From: Poindextera sp036494815
GTDB lineage: Bacteria > Pseudomonadota > Alphaproteobacteria > Caulobacterales > Caulobacteraceae
Direction of reading: 5' to 3'
DNA: 64,000 nucleotides
NCBI GenBank assembly: GCA_036494815.1
Contig: DASXNV010000070.1
Location: 1-64,000, forward strand
The position numbers and the translations under genes were made by a program. Below the pieces are notes generated by a model, which saw only the letters and a list, made by a program, of their open reading frames with translations, was not told where the DNA came from and did not search any database. Shown here piece by piece: positions 36,064 to 45,781 of this stretch (positions are counted from its first letter, which is position 1; each line of letters opens with the position of its first letter).

Positions 36064-36131
36064 TTCCGAGTTGTGGGCGACATGGCGGAGACTACCCCTA
36101 TCGGTTCCGCCGTTCTCGCCAGGGGTGACGC

Positions 36132-37658
36132 ATGAGTGACGACCAGCGCATCAGGCGCATCGCCATCGTCGGCGGCGGCACGGCTGGCTGGATGGCCGCC
36201 GCTATCCTGGCCCGCGCCCTGCCGGGAACCGGTTGCGCCATCACCGTCATCGAATCTCCGGATATCGGCACGGTCGGGGTGGGTGAGGCGACCATTCCAC
36301 CGATCATCGACCTGCTGCGATTTTTGGGGATCAACGAGGCCGATTTCGTCGGCCACACCCAGTCCACCTACAAACTGGGCATCAAGCTGATCGACTGGCG
36401 TGAGGTCGGGCAGAGCTATTGGCATCCGTTCGGCGCGTTTGGGGTCTCGATCAATCGCCGACCGTTCTTCCATGCCTGGCAAAAGGCCCAGGCCAATGGC
36501 CTGTCGCCTCGTTTCAACGACTTCAGCCTGTGCGCGGCGCTGGGCGACAAGGACAGGTTCAGCTTTCCCGATCCGGCCGCCCCGGGGCCAGAATCCGGCC
36601 TGCGTTACGCTCTGCATTTCGACGCTGGGCTGGTGGCGAAATATCTGCGCGCCTATGCGGAGCAACAGGGCGTCGTTCGCCTGGAACGGACCGTGGCCAC
36701 CGCAACCCAGCGGGCCGACGGGTTTCTGGACGAGTTGGTGTTCGGCGACGGTTCGCGGCTGCAGGCGGATCTCTTTTTGGACTGCAGCGGCTTTCGCGGG
36801 GTCCTGATCGAGCAGATCCTCAAGACCGGCTATCTGGACTGGAGCGATGTCCTGCCGTGCGACCGCGCCGTGGCGGCGCCGACCGCTCTGCCGGCCAGCC
36901 GCGCACCCTACACCCAGTCCAAGGCCCGTCCCGCCGGCTGGCAATGGCGCATCCCGCTGCAGCACCGGGTGGGCAATGGTTATGTCTATTCCAGCGCCAA
37001 TATCAGCGACAGTGAAGCGCTCGACGATCTTCTCGCCACAGTCGGACAGACGCCCTTGGCGGAGCCGCGGTTCCTGCGTTTCGTCACCGGCCGGCGCAAG
37101 CTGTTCTGGAACCGCAACTGCGTCGCGCTGGGCCTGGCCTCGGGCTTCCTCGAGCCGCTGGAGTCAACCAGCATCCACCTGGTGATGAGCGGGGTCTACA
37201 ATCTGCTCGACCATTTCCCGGACAAGAGCTTCGCCCAGTCCAACATCGATTCCTACAATAGCCAGCTGATCGATGAACTGGAGCACATCCGAGACTTCAT
37301 CGTCCTGCACTATTGCCCGACCCTGCGCGCCGACACGCCGCTGTGGACCTATTGCCAGTCCATGACGCTGCCCGACAGCCTTTCCCACCGCATCGAGCTC
37401 TATAAAAATACCGGGCGCATTCCGATCAAGTCCGGCGAGCTGTTCACCGATCTCAGCTGGTTCTACATTTTCGAAGGCATGGGCGTGCGGCCGGACCGTT
37501 ACGACCCGCTGATGGACGTTGTGGGCGACGCCCAGTTTCGCGACATCCTGGGCGGCCTCGCCAGTGCTACCGCCGCGGCGGCCAAGGCCGCGCCGTCGCA
37601 TGACAGCTATTTCGTGGCGCGGCCGGCCATGGCCGCTGCTGGAGCCCCTGGTCGATGA
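36132..37658 (+). CDS. Flavin-dependent tryptophan-halogenase-family protein (second copy)
   Basis: 508 residues, same family as the protein at 8389. It has GGGTAGW (14-20), GVGEATIP (49-56), the Lys near 81 in TYKLGIKLIDW and GWQWRIPLQHRVGNGYVY (about 268-285) containing WxWxIP, so FAD-binding and halogenase hallmarks are all present. It overlaps the fructokinase gene by four bases (ATGA), which ties its translation to the sugar pathway. No tryptophan or natural-product biosynthesis gene is near. Such receptor-linked halogenase homologues are known in Caulobacterales and Xanthomonas with unclear native substrates. The two copies in this window are clearly diverged from each other, so they are not a recent duplication. 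Confidence 0.88.
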   Translation: MSDDQRIRRIAIVGGGTAGWMAAAILARALPGTGCAITVIESPDIGTVGVGEATIPPIIDLLRFLGINEADFVGHTQSTYKLGIKLIDWREVGQSYWHPFGAFGVSINRRPFFHAWQKAQANGLSPRFNDFSLCAALGDKDRFSFPDPAAPGPESGLRYALHFDAGLVAKYLRAYAEQQGVVRLERTVATATQRADGFLDELVFGDGSRLQADLFLDCSGFRGVLIEQILKTGYLDWSDVLPCDRAVAAPTALPASRAPYTQSKARPAGWQWRIPLQHRVGNGYVYSSANISDSEALDDLLATVGQTPLAEPRFLRFVTGRRKLFWNRNCVALGLASGFLEPLESTSIHLVMSGVYNLLDHFPDKSFAQSNIDSYNSQLIDELEHIRDFIVLHYCPTLRADTPLWTYCQSMTLPDSLSHRIELYKNTGRIPIKSGELFTDLSWFYIFEGMGVRPDRYDPLMDVVGDAQFRDILGGLASATAAAAKAAPSHDSYFVARPAMAAAGAPGR

Positions 37659-38590
37659 CCTCAGTAAAGCCGCTGTTGGCCGGTGTGGAGCTAGGCGGGA
37701 CCAAATGCGTGTGCGTGGTCGGCACGGGGCCTGACGATATCCGCACCCAAATCTCGATCCCAACAGGCGACGACCCTGAGGCCACCCTTCGGCGCATCGA
37801 AGAGATTCTGCGCGATCTGAGCCGAGCGCTGGGGCCGTTCGCGGCGCTGGGCGTGGCCTCTTTTGGCCCCGTGGACCTGACGGCCGGGTCGGCGACCTAT
37901 GGTTTCATCACCTCGACGGCCAAGCCGGGCTGGCGCAACACCGACGTCGCCGGGCGGCTCGGGCGGTTGTTCGATCTGCCGGTGGGCTTCGACACAGACG
38001 TCAACGGCGCGGCCCTGGCCGAGGGCCGTTGGGGCGCGGCTCAAGGCCTGTCCGACTTCGCCTATGTCACCGTCGGCACCGGCGTTGGGGTGGGCCTGGT
38101 GGTCGGCGGGCGTCCTGCACATGGCTTCAGCCACGCCGAGCTTGGTCATATCCGCGTCGCCCGCAAGGCTGGGGACACCTGGGAGGGCGCCTGTCCGTTT
38201 CACGGCGACTGCGTCGAGGGGCTGGCGTCCGGCGCGGCGATCGAACAGCGGCTGGGTGTGCGCGCCGGGCGACTGGCGGCGGAAGATCCGGTGTGGGAGT
38301 TGGTGGCCCACGCTCTGGGACAGCTTCTGCACACTCTGGTTCTGGCCACCGCGCCCAGGCGGATACTGCTCGGCGGCGGGGTGATGAACGCCCAGACGCA
38401 CATGTTCGAGCGCCTGCGCCGCGAACTGCAGCTCAGCCTCAATCACTATGTGGACGCGCCTGAGATCGGCGAGGGTATCGCCGACTATGTCCGCCCGCCC
38501 GGACTTGGCGATCTGGCTGGCCCATTGGGCGCCTTGGCCATTGCAGCGGATGCGCTCGCCTCCGCCAAAACCCGCGTCCTTAGCGCCTAG
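37655..38590 (+). CDS. ROK-family fructokinase
   Basis: 311 residues. It has the N-terminal phosphate loop GVELGGTKCVCVVG (10-23), ASFGPVDL, TDVNGAALAEGRWG with the catalytic Asp, YVTVGTGVGVGLV, and the zinc region SHAELGHIRV followed by CPFHGDCVEGLASG, the version found in fructokinases of the Bacillus YdhR/ScrK type. It would phosphorylate fructose to fructose-6-phosphate in the cytoplasm. Directly downstream lies an AGE-family isomerase (7 bases apart), which can make fructose from mannose, so the pair gives mannose to fructose to fructose-6-phosphate. Translationally coupled to the halogenase gene by an ATGA overlap. Confidence 0.9.
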   Translation: MTSVKPLLAGVELGGTKCVCVVGTGPDDIRTQISIPTGDDPEATLRRIEEILRDLSRALGPFAALGVASFGPVDLTAGSATYGFITSTAKPGWRNTDVAGRLGRLFDLPVGFDTDVNGAALAEGRWGAAQGLSDFAYVTVGTGVGVGLVVGGRPAHGFSHAELGHIRVARKAGDTWEGACPFHGDCVEGLASGAAIEQRLGVRAGRLAAEDPVWELVAHALGQLLHTLVLATAPRRILLGGGVMNAQTHMFERLRRELQLSLNHYVDAPEIGEGIADYVRPPGLGDLAGPLGALAIAADALASAKTRVLSA

Positions 38591-38597
38591 GTTCGCC

Positions 38598-39785
38598 ATG
38601 ACGTCCCCCGCCATCGCTTCGGCCGCCACACACCACGACGCCAAGTCCGCCGCGCGCAGGGGCCAGCAGCGTTTGCTGGATTGGCTGTTGCACAAGGCCT
38701 ACCCGCTCTGGTCGACCCAGGGCGTCGATCGGATCCGTGGCGGCTTTCACGAACGCCTGGATGCGGACGGAACCCCGCTCGACGAGGCGCGCCGCGCCCG
38801 GGTCCAGCCCCGGCAGATCTATGCTTTCGCCCACGGCGCGGGCCTGGGCTGGGATGGCGATGCGAGCGCCATCACGCGCCAGGGCCTGGACTATTTCCGC
38901 CAGGCCTATCGGCGCCCGGATGGGCTCTATCGAACTCTGGTGACGCCGGACGGCGCGCCGCTCGACGAGTCCGTCTTGTTATACGATCAGGCCTTCGCCC
39001 TGCTTGGGATGGCCAGCGCCTGCCGGCTTCCGCGCCACGCTCCTGAACTGGAATATGAGGCGCTGGCGCTGGTGGAGGCGCTTCACCGCCAGCTGGGCCG
39101 GCCCGGCTTCGGCTTCGATTCCGGTCTGCCAGGCCGTCTGCCCCTGTTGTCCAACCCGCACATGCACCTGTTCGAGGCCTGCCTGGAATGGGCCGATCTC
39201 AGCCCCGTTCCAGTGTGGCGAGGCTTGGCGGACGAGCTGGGAGCGCTGGCCCTGACCCGGTTCATCGATCCAGTGAGCAGCGCCCTGCGCGAAACCTTCG
39301 ACGAGACCTGGGCGCCGGCCTCCGGCCTCGCCGGCCGCATCGTCGAGCCAGGGCATCAGTTCGAATGGGCTTGGCTGCTAATGCGCTGGCGCCCCACCGG
39401 CGATCCGATCGCCCGCCGCGTGGCGCTCAGGCTGATCGATATCGGCGAGCAGTTCGGTGTGCGCTGCGGGGTGGCGATCGACGCCTTGCTGGACGATTTC
39501 ACGATCCACCAGGCCACTGCGCGGCTGTGGCCCCAGACCGAGCGGCTGAAGGCGGCGGCGCTGGCGGCGAGCCTGACCGACGAGGTGCGCTACTGGGAGA
39601 TGGCGGCGGCCGCGGCGACAGGCCTGCGCCGCTATCTGAAGACTCCCACGCCAGGCCTCTGGCATGATCGGCTGACGCCAGACGGCGTATTCGCGCCGTC
39701 GCCGGCCCCAGCCAGCAACTTCTATCACATCGTCGCCTCTATCCTGGCGCTGACCAAGGCGGTGCAGGCCGACACAGCGTCATGA
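38598..39785 (+). CDS. AGE-family sugar isomerase, probable mannose isomerase
   Basis: 395 residues with the (alpha/alpha)6 barrel of the N-acylglucosamine 2-epimerase/mannose isomerase family. Visible motifs: GGFHERLD (48), RVQPRQIYAFAHG (about 68), LYDQAFALLG, SNPHMHLFEACLEW, IVEPGHQFEWAWLL (about 249) and ASNFYHIVASI near the end, whose His residues are the usual catalytic ones. The ATG at 38598, seven bases after the fructokinase stop, is taken; longer frames overlap fructokinase. Aldose-ketose isomerisation of mannose is favoured over N-acetylglucosamine epimerisation because the neighbours are fructokinase and a beta-mannosidase. Its stop overlaps the next start (ATGA). Confidence 0.85.
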   Translation: MTSPAIASAATHHDAKSAARRGQQRLLDWLLHKAYPLWSTQGVDRIRGGFHERLDADGTPLDEARRARVQPRQIYAFAHGAGLGWDGDASAITRQGLDYFRQAYRRPDGLYRTLVTPDGAPLDESVLLYDQAFALLGMASACRLPRHAPELEYEALALVEALHRQLGRPGFGFDSGLPGRLPLLSNPHMHLFEACLEWADLSPVPVWRGLADELGALALTRFIDPVSSALRETFDETWAPASGLAGRIVEPGHQFEWAWLLMRWRPTGDPIARRVALRLIDIGEQFGVRCGVAIDALLDDFTIHQATARLWPQTERLKAAALAASLTDEVRYWEMAAAAATGLRRYLKTPTPGLWHDRLTPDGVFAPSPAPASNFYHIVASILALTKAVQADTAS

Positions 39786-41140
39786 TCAGGACGCCCCGCG
39801 CTGGGCTGACCATCGCCATCGTGGCCAGCCTGGCCGGCCTGTTGTTCGGCTTTGACACGGCGGTGATCGCCGGGGTCACTCAGTCGCTGCGGGAGGTGTT
39901 TCACCTGTCGCCCGCGGCCCTTGGGGTCACGGTGTCCAGCGCGCTGTGGGGCACCCTGTGCGGCGCGCTTTTCATGGGCAAGCTCGGGGATCGCTTTGGC
40001 ACGCGCGACACGCTGAAGCTGGTGGGCCTGTTCTATATCGTCTCGGCCGTGGGCTGCGCCCTGTCCTGGAACCTGCCGGCCTTCATCGCCTTCCGCTTCA
40101 TCGGCGGTGTGGCTATCGGCGGGTCATCCGTCCTGGCGCCGGTTTATATTTCCGAGATCGCCCCGGCCGATCGCCGAGGCGCCCTGGTGGGCTTGTTCCA
40201 GGTCAATATCGTCGTCGGCATCCTGGCGGCCTATCTGAGCAATTTCGCCGTCGCCGAACTGCTGGCCGGGGCCGAGACCTGGCGCTGGAAACTGTTGTCG
40301 GGCGCGGTCCCCGCGGTGCTCTTCTTCGGCCTGTTGTTCACCATCCCGCAAAGCCCGCGCTGGCTGGCGCTGCGAGGGCGCCTGGCCGAGGCCGAAACCG
40401 CCTTGCGCCGCCTCGGCGCTGGCGACCCGGTGGCTCAGCTGGGCGAATTCTCCCAGGGCCAGGAAAGCGGACAAAGCGCTCGGCTGTCCTGGACGGCGCA
40501 TAGGCGGCCCATCCTGCTGGCCCTTGCGCTCGCCCTGTTCAACCAGCTCTCCGGCATCAACGCCATCCTCTACTATCTGAACGACATTTTCCGCGCGGCG
40601 GGCTTCAGCGCCCTGTCGGCCGATGTGCAGTCGGTAGCGATTGGCGCCGCCAACCTGGCCGCCACCGCCCTGGGCCTGTCGCTGATCGACCGGCTGGGGC
40701 GCAAGACGCTGCTGCTGATCGGTGCGGTTGGCATGGCCTTGGCGCTGTCCGGTGTGGCGGCGATCATGGCCACGGGGCAGGGCAAGGGCTGGCTGCTGGT
40801 GATGCTGATCGGCTTCATCGTCAGCTTCGCCTTTTCCCAGGGCGCGGTGATCTGGGTCTATCTCAGTGAGATTTTTCCCTCCTCGGTGCGGGCGCGGGGG
40901 CAGAGCCTGGGCAGCGCCACCCACTGGATCGCCAACGCCGTCATCGCCGCCCTGTTTCCCCCTGTGGCGGCTGCGACCAAGGCCTTGCCCTTTGTCTTCT
41001 TCGCCGCCTGCATGGTGTTGCAGATCGCGATCGTCTGGACCTTCTTCCCCGAGACCAAGGGCGTGGCGCTGGAAGCCATGAGCGCGGCCCTCGAACGGGG
41101 CGGGCGGCCCCCATCCCAGGCCTTGAGTGGAGAGGCATGA
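39782..41140 (+). CDS. MFS sugar porter (GLUT/XylE type)
   Basis: 452 residues, 12 membrane helices. Sugar-porter signatures are present: GLLFGFDTAVIAG (helix 1), GKLGDRFGTRDTLKL (loop 2-3), IAFRFIGGVAIGG, the PESPRWL-type IPQSPRWLAL (about 183), FNQLSGINAILYYLNDIF in helix 7 (about 246), IDRLGRKTLLL and the PETKG motif FFPETKGVALE near the C-terminus. It would take up a hexose, most likely mannose or glucose released in the periplasm, by proton symport. It overlaps both neighbours by four bases (39782-39785 and 41137-41140), so isomerase, porter and GH2 enzyme are translationally coupled. Confidence 0.92.
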   Translation: MIRTPRAGLTIAIVASLAGLLFGFDTAVIAGVTQSLREVFHLSPAALGVTVSSALWGTLCGALFMGKLGDRFGTRDTLKLVGLFYIVSAVGCALSWNLPAFIAFRFIGGVAIGGSSVLAPVYISEIAPADRRGALVGLFQVNIVVGILAAYLSNFAVAELLAGAETWRWKLLSGAVPAVLFFGLLFTIPQSPRWLALRGRLAEAETALRRLGAGDPVAQLGEFSQGQESGQSARLSWTAHRRPILLALALALFNQLSGINAILYYLNDIFRAAGFSALSADVQSVAIGAANLAATALGLSLIDRLGRKTLLLIGAVGMALALSGVAAIMATGQGKGWLLVMLIGFIVSFAFSQGAVIWVYLSEIFPSSVRARGQSLGSATHWIANAVIAALFPPVAAATKALPFVFFAACMVLQIAIVWTFFPETKGVALEAMSAALERGGRPPSQALSGEA

Positions 41141-44100
41141 TGGCGAAATCTTCCCATCGGGCCCTGGGGCTGCTGGCCTTGGCCTGGGCGTCCGGAGCCC
41201 AGGCTGCGACCGCGCCAGCTGGAGCCTTGGGCCCCTACAACCTGACCCTTCTCCGGGGCGGTGTGGGCATGACCCGCTCGCTGCCGGCCGATGCGCCGGT
41301 GGCTGCCGGCGCGCGCTGGTCGATGACCGGCTGGGTGAAGGTCGATGTGGCCCAGCCTGGCGTGGTGACGCTCGCCGGTCTAGGCGATCCCGCCTCGGCG
41401 GCCTGTGACTGCCTGGTGCTGGACGGCGGCCGATTGGGCCTGCGCCTGGCCGGTGGGGTTCTGCAGAGCCATACAACGTTGCCCACGGGTGTTTGGCGGG
41501 CGGTGGCCGCCACCTATGACGGCCGGACCGCGCGTCTCTTTGTGGATGGCCAGGACGTGGCCTCAGCGCCCCTGGCCAGCCAGTCGGTCGCGCCGACGTT
41601 GAACCTTGGTCCGGCCCTGGGCGCGGCGCCCGACATCCGGCATTTCGGCGGGTCGCTGGCGCAGTTCCAGCTTGCGGCCGACGCGCTGTCGCCAGCGGCG
41701 GTCAAGGCCCTGGCCGGCGACAAACCCAATTTCGATCTGATCACCTTCACCCCCGTGGGCGCCGGCTGGCCGGTGCAGGTGACGGCCTGGATTGGCCTGC
41801 AGACGCCGCAGGACCCCTGGACCCTGCCTCACGCCAAGGCGGCGGCGGACGCGCCGGTCGCCAGGCCGCTTGAGCCCAGCCCGACTTTGCGGCCGGCCGC
41901 TGACGGAGCCTGGACCTTGGGCGCCTGGCGCCTGGCGGCCGCCCCGGGGGTGAAGGCGGGGGGCGCTGCGCTCTCCCAGCCTGGTTATGAGGACAGCGGG
42001 TGGTATTCAGCCACCGTGCCGGGCACGGTGCTGACCACCTTGATCGATCGCGGCGTCTATCCGGACCCGGACCATGGCCTCAACAACATGGTCATTCCGG
42101 AATCCCTCGCCCGCCAGGACTATTGGTATCGCACCAACTTCACCGCACCGCCGGCCGCCGACGGCAAGCGCCTGACCCTGACCTTCAAGGGCGTCAACTA
42201 CGCCGCCGAGGTGTGGCTGAACGGCGCCGCGTTGGGCGACATCAAGGGCGCGTTCGTGCGCGGCGTGTTCGACGTCACCGGCAAGGTCAAGCCCGGTCAG
42301 TCCAATATGCTGGCGGTGCGGGTTTCACCACCGCCGCATCCGGGCATCCCGTCCGAAGAATCCATCACCTACGGGCCGGGAGAGAACGGCGGGTCGATGG
42401 CCATAGACGGCCCGACCTTTGTGGCCACGGAGGGCTGGGACTGGATCCCCGGCATCCGCGATCGCGACACTGGCCTTTGGCAGGACGTGGAGCTGAAGGC
42501 CTCGGGCGCTGTCCGTGTAATCGACCCCACGGTGATCACTCATCTGCCGCTGCCCCGGACCGACGAGGCCGATCTGCAGATCCTGGTTCCGCTGGACAAT
42601 GCCAGCGCCGCGCCGCGCAAGGTGACGGTCGAAGCTGCGTTTGAAGGGGTCACGGTCCGCAAGACCCTGACCGTGGCCGCCGGCCGCTCCGAAATCAGAC
42701 TGGATCCCAGCGAGTTTCCACAGCTGAAGGTGATGCGCCCCAATCTGTGGTGGCCCAACGGCTATGGTCCGGCCAGCCTCTACCACCTCACCGTCAAGGC
42801 GACGGACGCGGACGGCCAGTCGGACACCCAGACCATCCGATTCGGCATCCGCGAGATCACCTACGAGCTGTCGCTGTTCGACCACGCCGGCGATCTGCGC
42901 CGGGTGGAGATCGATCCGACGATGGCGGCGTCGCGGGGCGAGCGCCTGGTCGATATCCGTCACGAGGCGATCAAGAAGGTTCCGGGCGGCTGGTCGGAGT
43001 CCATGACCCCGGCGGGCGAAACCTCTCCGGCCGTGCAGGACGTGACCAGCCAGTCCCTCGCGCCCTATCTGGTGATCCGGGTCAATGGCGTGCCGATCGC
43101 CGTGCGCGGCGGCAGCTGGGGCATGGACGATTCCCGTAAGCGCATTTCGCGCGAGCGCCTGGAGCCCTATTTCCGCCTGCACAAGGAGGCGCACCTCAAC
43201 ATCATCCGCAACTGGCTGGGCCAGGACACCGAGGACGTATTCTACGACCTGGCCGACGAGTACGGCATGCTGGTGCTCAACGATTTCTGGGTCTCCACCC
43301 AGGACTTCCAGCTGGAACCGCAGGATCCAGCCCTGTTCCTGGCCAACGCCCGCGACGTGATCAGCCGCTATCGCCACCATCCATCGATCGCCGTGTGGTT
43401 CGGACGCAACGAGGGGGTGCCGCAGCCGATCATCAATGAGGGCCTGGCCGATCTGGTCTCATCGATCGACGGCACCCGCTACTACACCGGCAGCTCCAAC
43501 CGGGTGGGCCTGCAGGACAGCGGGCCGTACAACTACCGTCCGCCGGTGGGCTATTTCACCGACCTGGCCAAGGGGTTCTCGGTGGAAGTGGGCACGCCGT
43601 CCCTAGCCACGCTGGAATCGATCAAGGCCACCGTGCCAGGGCCGGACCGCTGGCCGCTCAGCGACACCATCGCCTATCACGACTGGCATTTCGGAGGGAA
43701 CGGCGACGTGGCCACCTTCATGGACTCGCTCAAGACTCAGTTCGGTGAGGCCACAAGCCTCGAGGACTTCGAGCGCAAGGCCCAGATGATGAACTATGTG
43801 GACTACCGGGCCATCTTCGAGGGCTTCTTCGCCCACCTGTGGACCCAGAACAGCGGCCGGCTCCTCTGGATGACCCATCCGGCCTGGCCCAGCAATCATT
43901 GGCAGATCTATAGCTCCGACTACGACACCCAGGCCTCGTACTATGCGGTGAAAAAGGCCGCCGAGCCGCTGCACGTGCAGATGAACCTGCCCGACTACGC
44001 CCTGGCGGTGGTCAATACGACACGGCAGGCGCGGGTGGGACTGACGGTGAAGGCCCGTGTCCTGTCGCTGGACAATCACGTGCTGGCTACGCGGACGGAC

Positions 44101-44583
44101 CGGGTTTCGGCGCCGGCCAACCAGGTGACCACCCTGCCGCCGCTCGATCTGGCGCCTCACCTGGCCAAAGAGGGCGTGGTGCTGGTGGTGCTCACCCTCA
44201 GCGATGCGTCGGGCGCGGCGGTCTCGCAGAACCTCTATTGGCAGAGCCGCGACGACGCGAGCAGCCAGGCGCTCAGCAAGATGACACCGCAGACGGTGCG
44301 GGTGACCGCCCGGTCCAAGGTCGAGGGTGACGAAGTCGTGGTCCTCGCCAGGCTGGAAGACACCGGAACCGCCCCTGTGCTGGAGGCGAAACTGACCCTG
44401 GTCGACGAGGCGGGCGAGCGGATCCTGCCGGCCTATTACAGCGACAACTACATCTCCTTGCTGCCCGGCGAGCCGCGCCAGATCGAGATCCGCTATCCGC
44501 GCGGCCTGTCGAAGGCCCCGCACCTCAATCTGCGTGGTTGGGACGTGGCGCCGGTGTCGGTCAGCGCGGGCGCGGCGCCGTAG
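41137..44583 (+). CDS. Exported GH2 enzyme, probable beta-mannosidase, with N-terminal LamG-like domain
   Basis: 1148 residues, long for GH2. Signal peptide 1-23 (ending SGAQA), then a concanavalin/LamG-like module (about 30-205, with WRAVAATYDGRTARLFVDGQ), then the GH2 sugar-binding domain (about 260-460), an immunoglobulin-like domain, the catalytic barrel and C-terminal beta domains. The acid/base Glu is in VWFGRNEGVPQP (about 758) and a nucleophile candidate is the Glu in SVEVGTPSL (about 818). This subgroup includes exo-beta-glucosaminidases and mannosidases. Mannose isomerase, fructokinase and sugar porter directly upstream favour beta-mannosidase, acting in the periplasm on (gluco)mannan fragments or glycans. 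Coupled to the porter gene by ATGA. Confidence 0.85.
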   Translation: MMAKSSHRALGLLALAWASGAQAATAPAGALGPYNLTLLRGGVGMTRSLPADAPVAAGARWSMTGWVKVDVAQPGVVTLAGLGDPASAACDCLVLDGGRLGLRLAGGVLQSHTTLPTGVWRAVAATYDGRTARLFVDGQDVASAPLASQSVAPTLNLGPALGAAPDIRHFGGSLAQFQLAADALSPAAVKALAGDKPNFDLITFTPVGAGWPVQVTAWIGLQTPQDPWTLPHAKAAADAPVARPLEPSPTLRPAADGAWTLGAWRLAAAPGVKAGGAALSQPGYEDSGWYSATVPGTVLTTLIDRGVYPDPDHGLNNMVIPESLARQDYWYRTNFTAPPAADGKRLTLTFKGVNYAAEVWLNGAALGDIKGAFVRGVFDVTGKVKPGQSNMLAVRVSPPPHPGIPSEESITYGPGENGGSMAIDGPTFVATEGWDWIPGIRDRDTGLWQDVELKASGAVRVIDPTVITHLPLPRTDEADLQILVPLDNASAAPRKVTVEAAFEGVTVRKTLTVAAGRSEIRLDPSEFPQLKVMRPNLWWPNGYGPASLYHLTVKATDADGQSDTQTIRFGIREITYELSLFDHAGDLRRVEIDPTMAASRGERLVDIRHEAIKKVPGGWSESMTPAGETSPAVQDVTSQSLAPYLVIRVNGVPIAVRGGSWGMDDSRKRISRERLEPYFRLHKEAHLNIIRNWLGQDTEDVFYDLADEYGMLVLNDFWVSTQDFQLEPQDPALFLANARDVISRYRHHPSIAVWFGRNEGVPQPIINEGLADLVSSIDGTRYYTGSSNRVGLQDSGPYNYRPPVGYFTDLAKGFSVEVGTPSLATLESIKATVPGPDRWPLSDTIAYHDWHFGGNGDVATFMDSLKTQFGEATSLEDFERKAQMMNYVDYRAIFEGFFAHLWTQNSGRLLWMTHPAWPSNHWQIYSSDYDTQASYYAVKKAAEPLHVQMNLPDYALAVVNTTRQARVGLTVKARVLSLDNHVLATRTDRVSAPANQVTTLPPLDLAPHLAKEGVVLVVLTLSDASGAAVSQNLYWQSRDDASSQALSKMTPQTVRVTARSKVEGDEVVVLARLEDTGTAPVLEAKLTLVDEAGERILPAYYSDNYISLLPGEPRQIEIRYPRGLSKAPHLNLRGWDVAPVSVSAGAAP

Positions 44584-44595
44584 GCGAGGAGAAGC

Positions 44596-45654
44596 TCACC
44601 CCCCATTGGGCGGCGCCGTGGATTGCCGGTGGATCAGCTGAAAGGCCGGGAACTGGTCCAGGGCCGCGTCGCGGTCGCAATCGGCGGGAACCTGGCCATT
44701 GACCAGGGCGCGGGCGGCGGCGGCGGCCATTTCCACCAGGGGCTGACGCACGGTGGTCAGGCTGGGCCGGCTGAAGCGCGATCCGGTGCTGTCGTCGAAG
44801 CCGGCCACCGAGATGTCGCCTGGCGTGGCGAGGCCGGCTTCATCGGCGGCGGCCAGGCAGCCCAGGGCCATGTCGTCATTGCTGGCGAAGATCGCCGTGG
44901 GCCGCTCGCGCAGCGCGAACAGGGCGCGGGCGGCGTCGAAGCCGGACTGGAAGGTGAAATCGCCGTTCTGGATCCAGGTCGGGCGGGGCGCTAGGCCATG
45001 TTCGGCCATGGCCGCCTGATAGCCGTCGCGCCGCGCCTGACTGGAGCCGTAGCGCGGCTCGCCCATGATGAAGCCGATGCGCCTATGGCCCAGATCGATC
45101 AGCGACTTGGTCATGCGTGCGGCGGCGCCGCGGTCGTCCAGCCGCATGCGCAGGCCTCCGGGCAGGCGCCGCTCCGGACCTAGGCGCACGAAGGGCGTGC
45201 CCGACTTGTGCAGGATATCCAGCACCACCTCATTGTCCGAACTGGGCGGGGTCAGGATCACCCCATCCGGCTTCAGGGCGGCCAGCAGTGCGTGAACTTC
45301 TTGGCGAATGCGCGGGGTGTCGTGGTCGATCAGTTCCAGCAACAGGTGATAGCCGGCCTCACGGCAGGGCAGGGTGGCGCCCAGCTGGATGCGGGTCAGA
45401 TAGTCGGTGCCGCGCTCGCTGCTCCAGTGATCCAGGGTCAGCGAGGCGTCGACGAAGACGCTGATCACGAAGGATCTGGACCCGGCCAGGCTACGCGCCG
45501 ACAGGTTGGGGCTGTAGCCCAGCGCCTCGGCCGAGGCCGTCACCTTGTCACGGGTGGCGGGCCTGACATTGGGTTCGGCGTTCATCACCCGCGAGACGGT
45601 CTTGATCGACACGCCCGCGTGGCTGGCCACATCGTAGATCGTCACCGACGCCAT
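44596..45654 (-). CDS. LacI-family transcriptional regulator of the glycan locus
   Basis: 352 residues: helix-turn-helix and hinge at 1-55 (ASVTIYDVASHAGVSIKTVS, then RVMN), followed by a ligand-binding domain with RLGPERRLPGGLRMRLDDRG and FASNDDMALGCLAAADEAGL. The ATG at 45654 is chosen since the family domain starts there; an in-frame start at 45708 adds 18 unrelated residues. It lies 127 bases downstream of the FucP-type transporter gene on the same strand, so both may be one transcript starting at the TGACAGCGCTGTCA operator, and this protein is then the best candidate to bind that operator and its two relatives upstream of the GH3 enzyme and the TonB receptor. It converges with the GH2 gene. 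Confidence 0.9.
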   Translation of the reverse strand: MASVTIYDVASHAGVSIKTVSRVMNAEPNVRPATRDKVTASAEALGYSPNLSARSLAGSRSFVISVFVDASLTLDHWSSERGTDYLTRIQLGATLPCREAGYHLLLELIDHDTPRIRQEVHALLAALKPDGVILTPPSSDNEVVLDILHKSGTPFVRLGPERRLPGGLRMRLDDRGAAARMTKSLIDLGHRRIGFIMGEPRYGSSQARRDGYQAAMAEHGLAPRPTWIQNGDFTFQSGFDAARALFALRERPTAIFASNDDMALGCLAAADEAGLATPGDISVAGFDDSTGSRFSRPSLTTVRQPLVEMAAAAARALVNGQVPADCDRDAALDQFPAFQLIHRQSTAPPNGG

Positions 45655-45781
45655 GGAGTCATCGCGGCCTTTCCGAGCTTGACTGGCATGTGGGCCCCAC
45701 CTTGGCAATCACGGCGCGGGCTGGGCGAAAGGAAGAGGCCATGCTGCGTTGGAAAGGTCAGCCTGTTCCAGAGGCCGCGTC

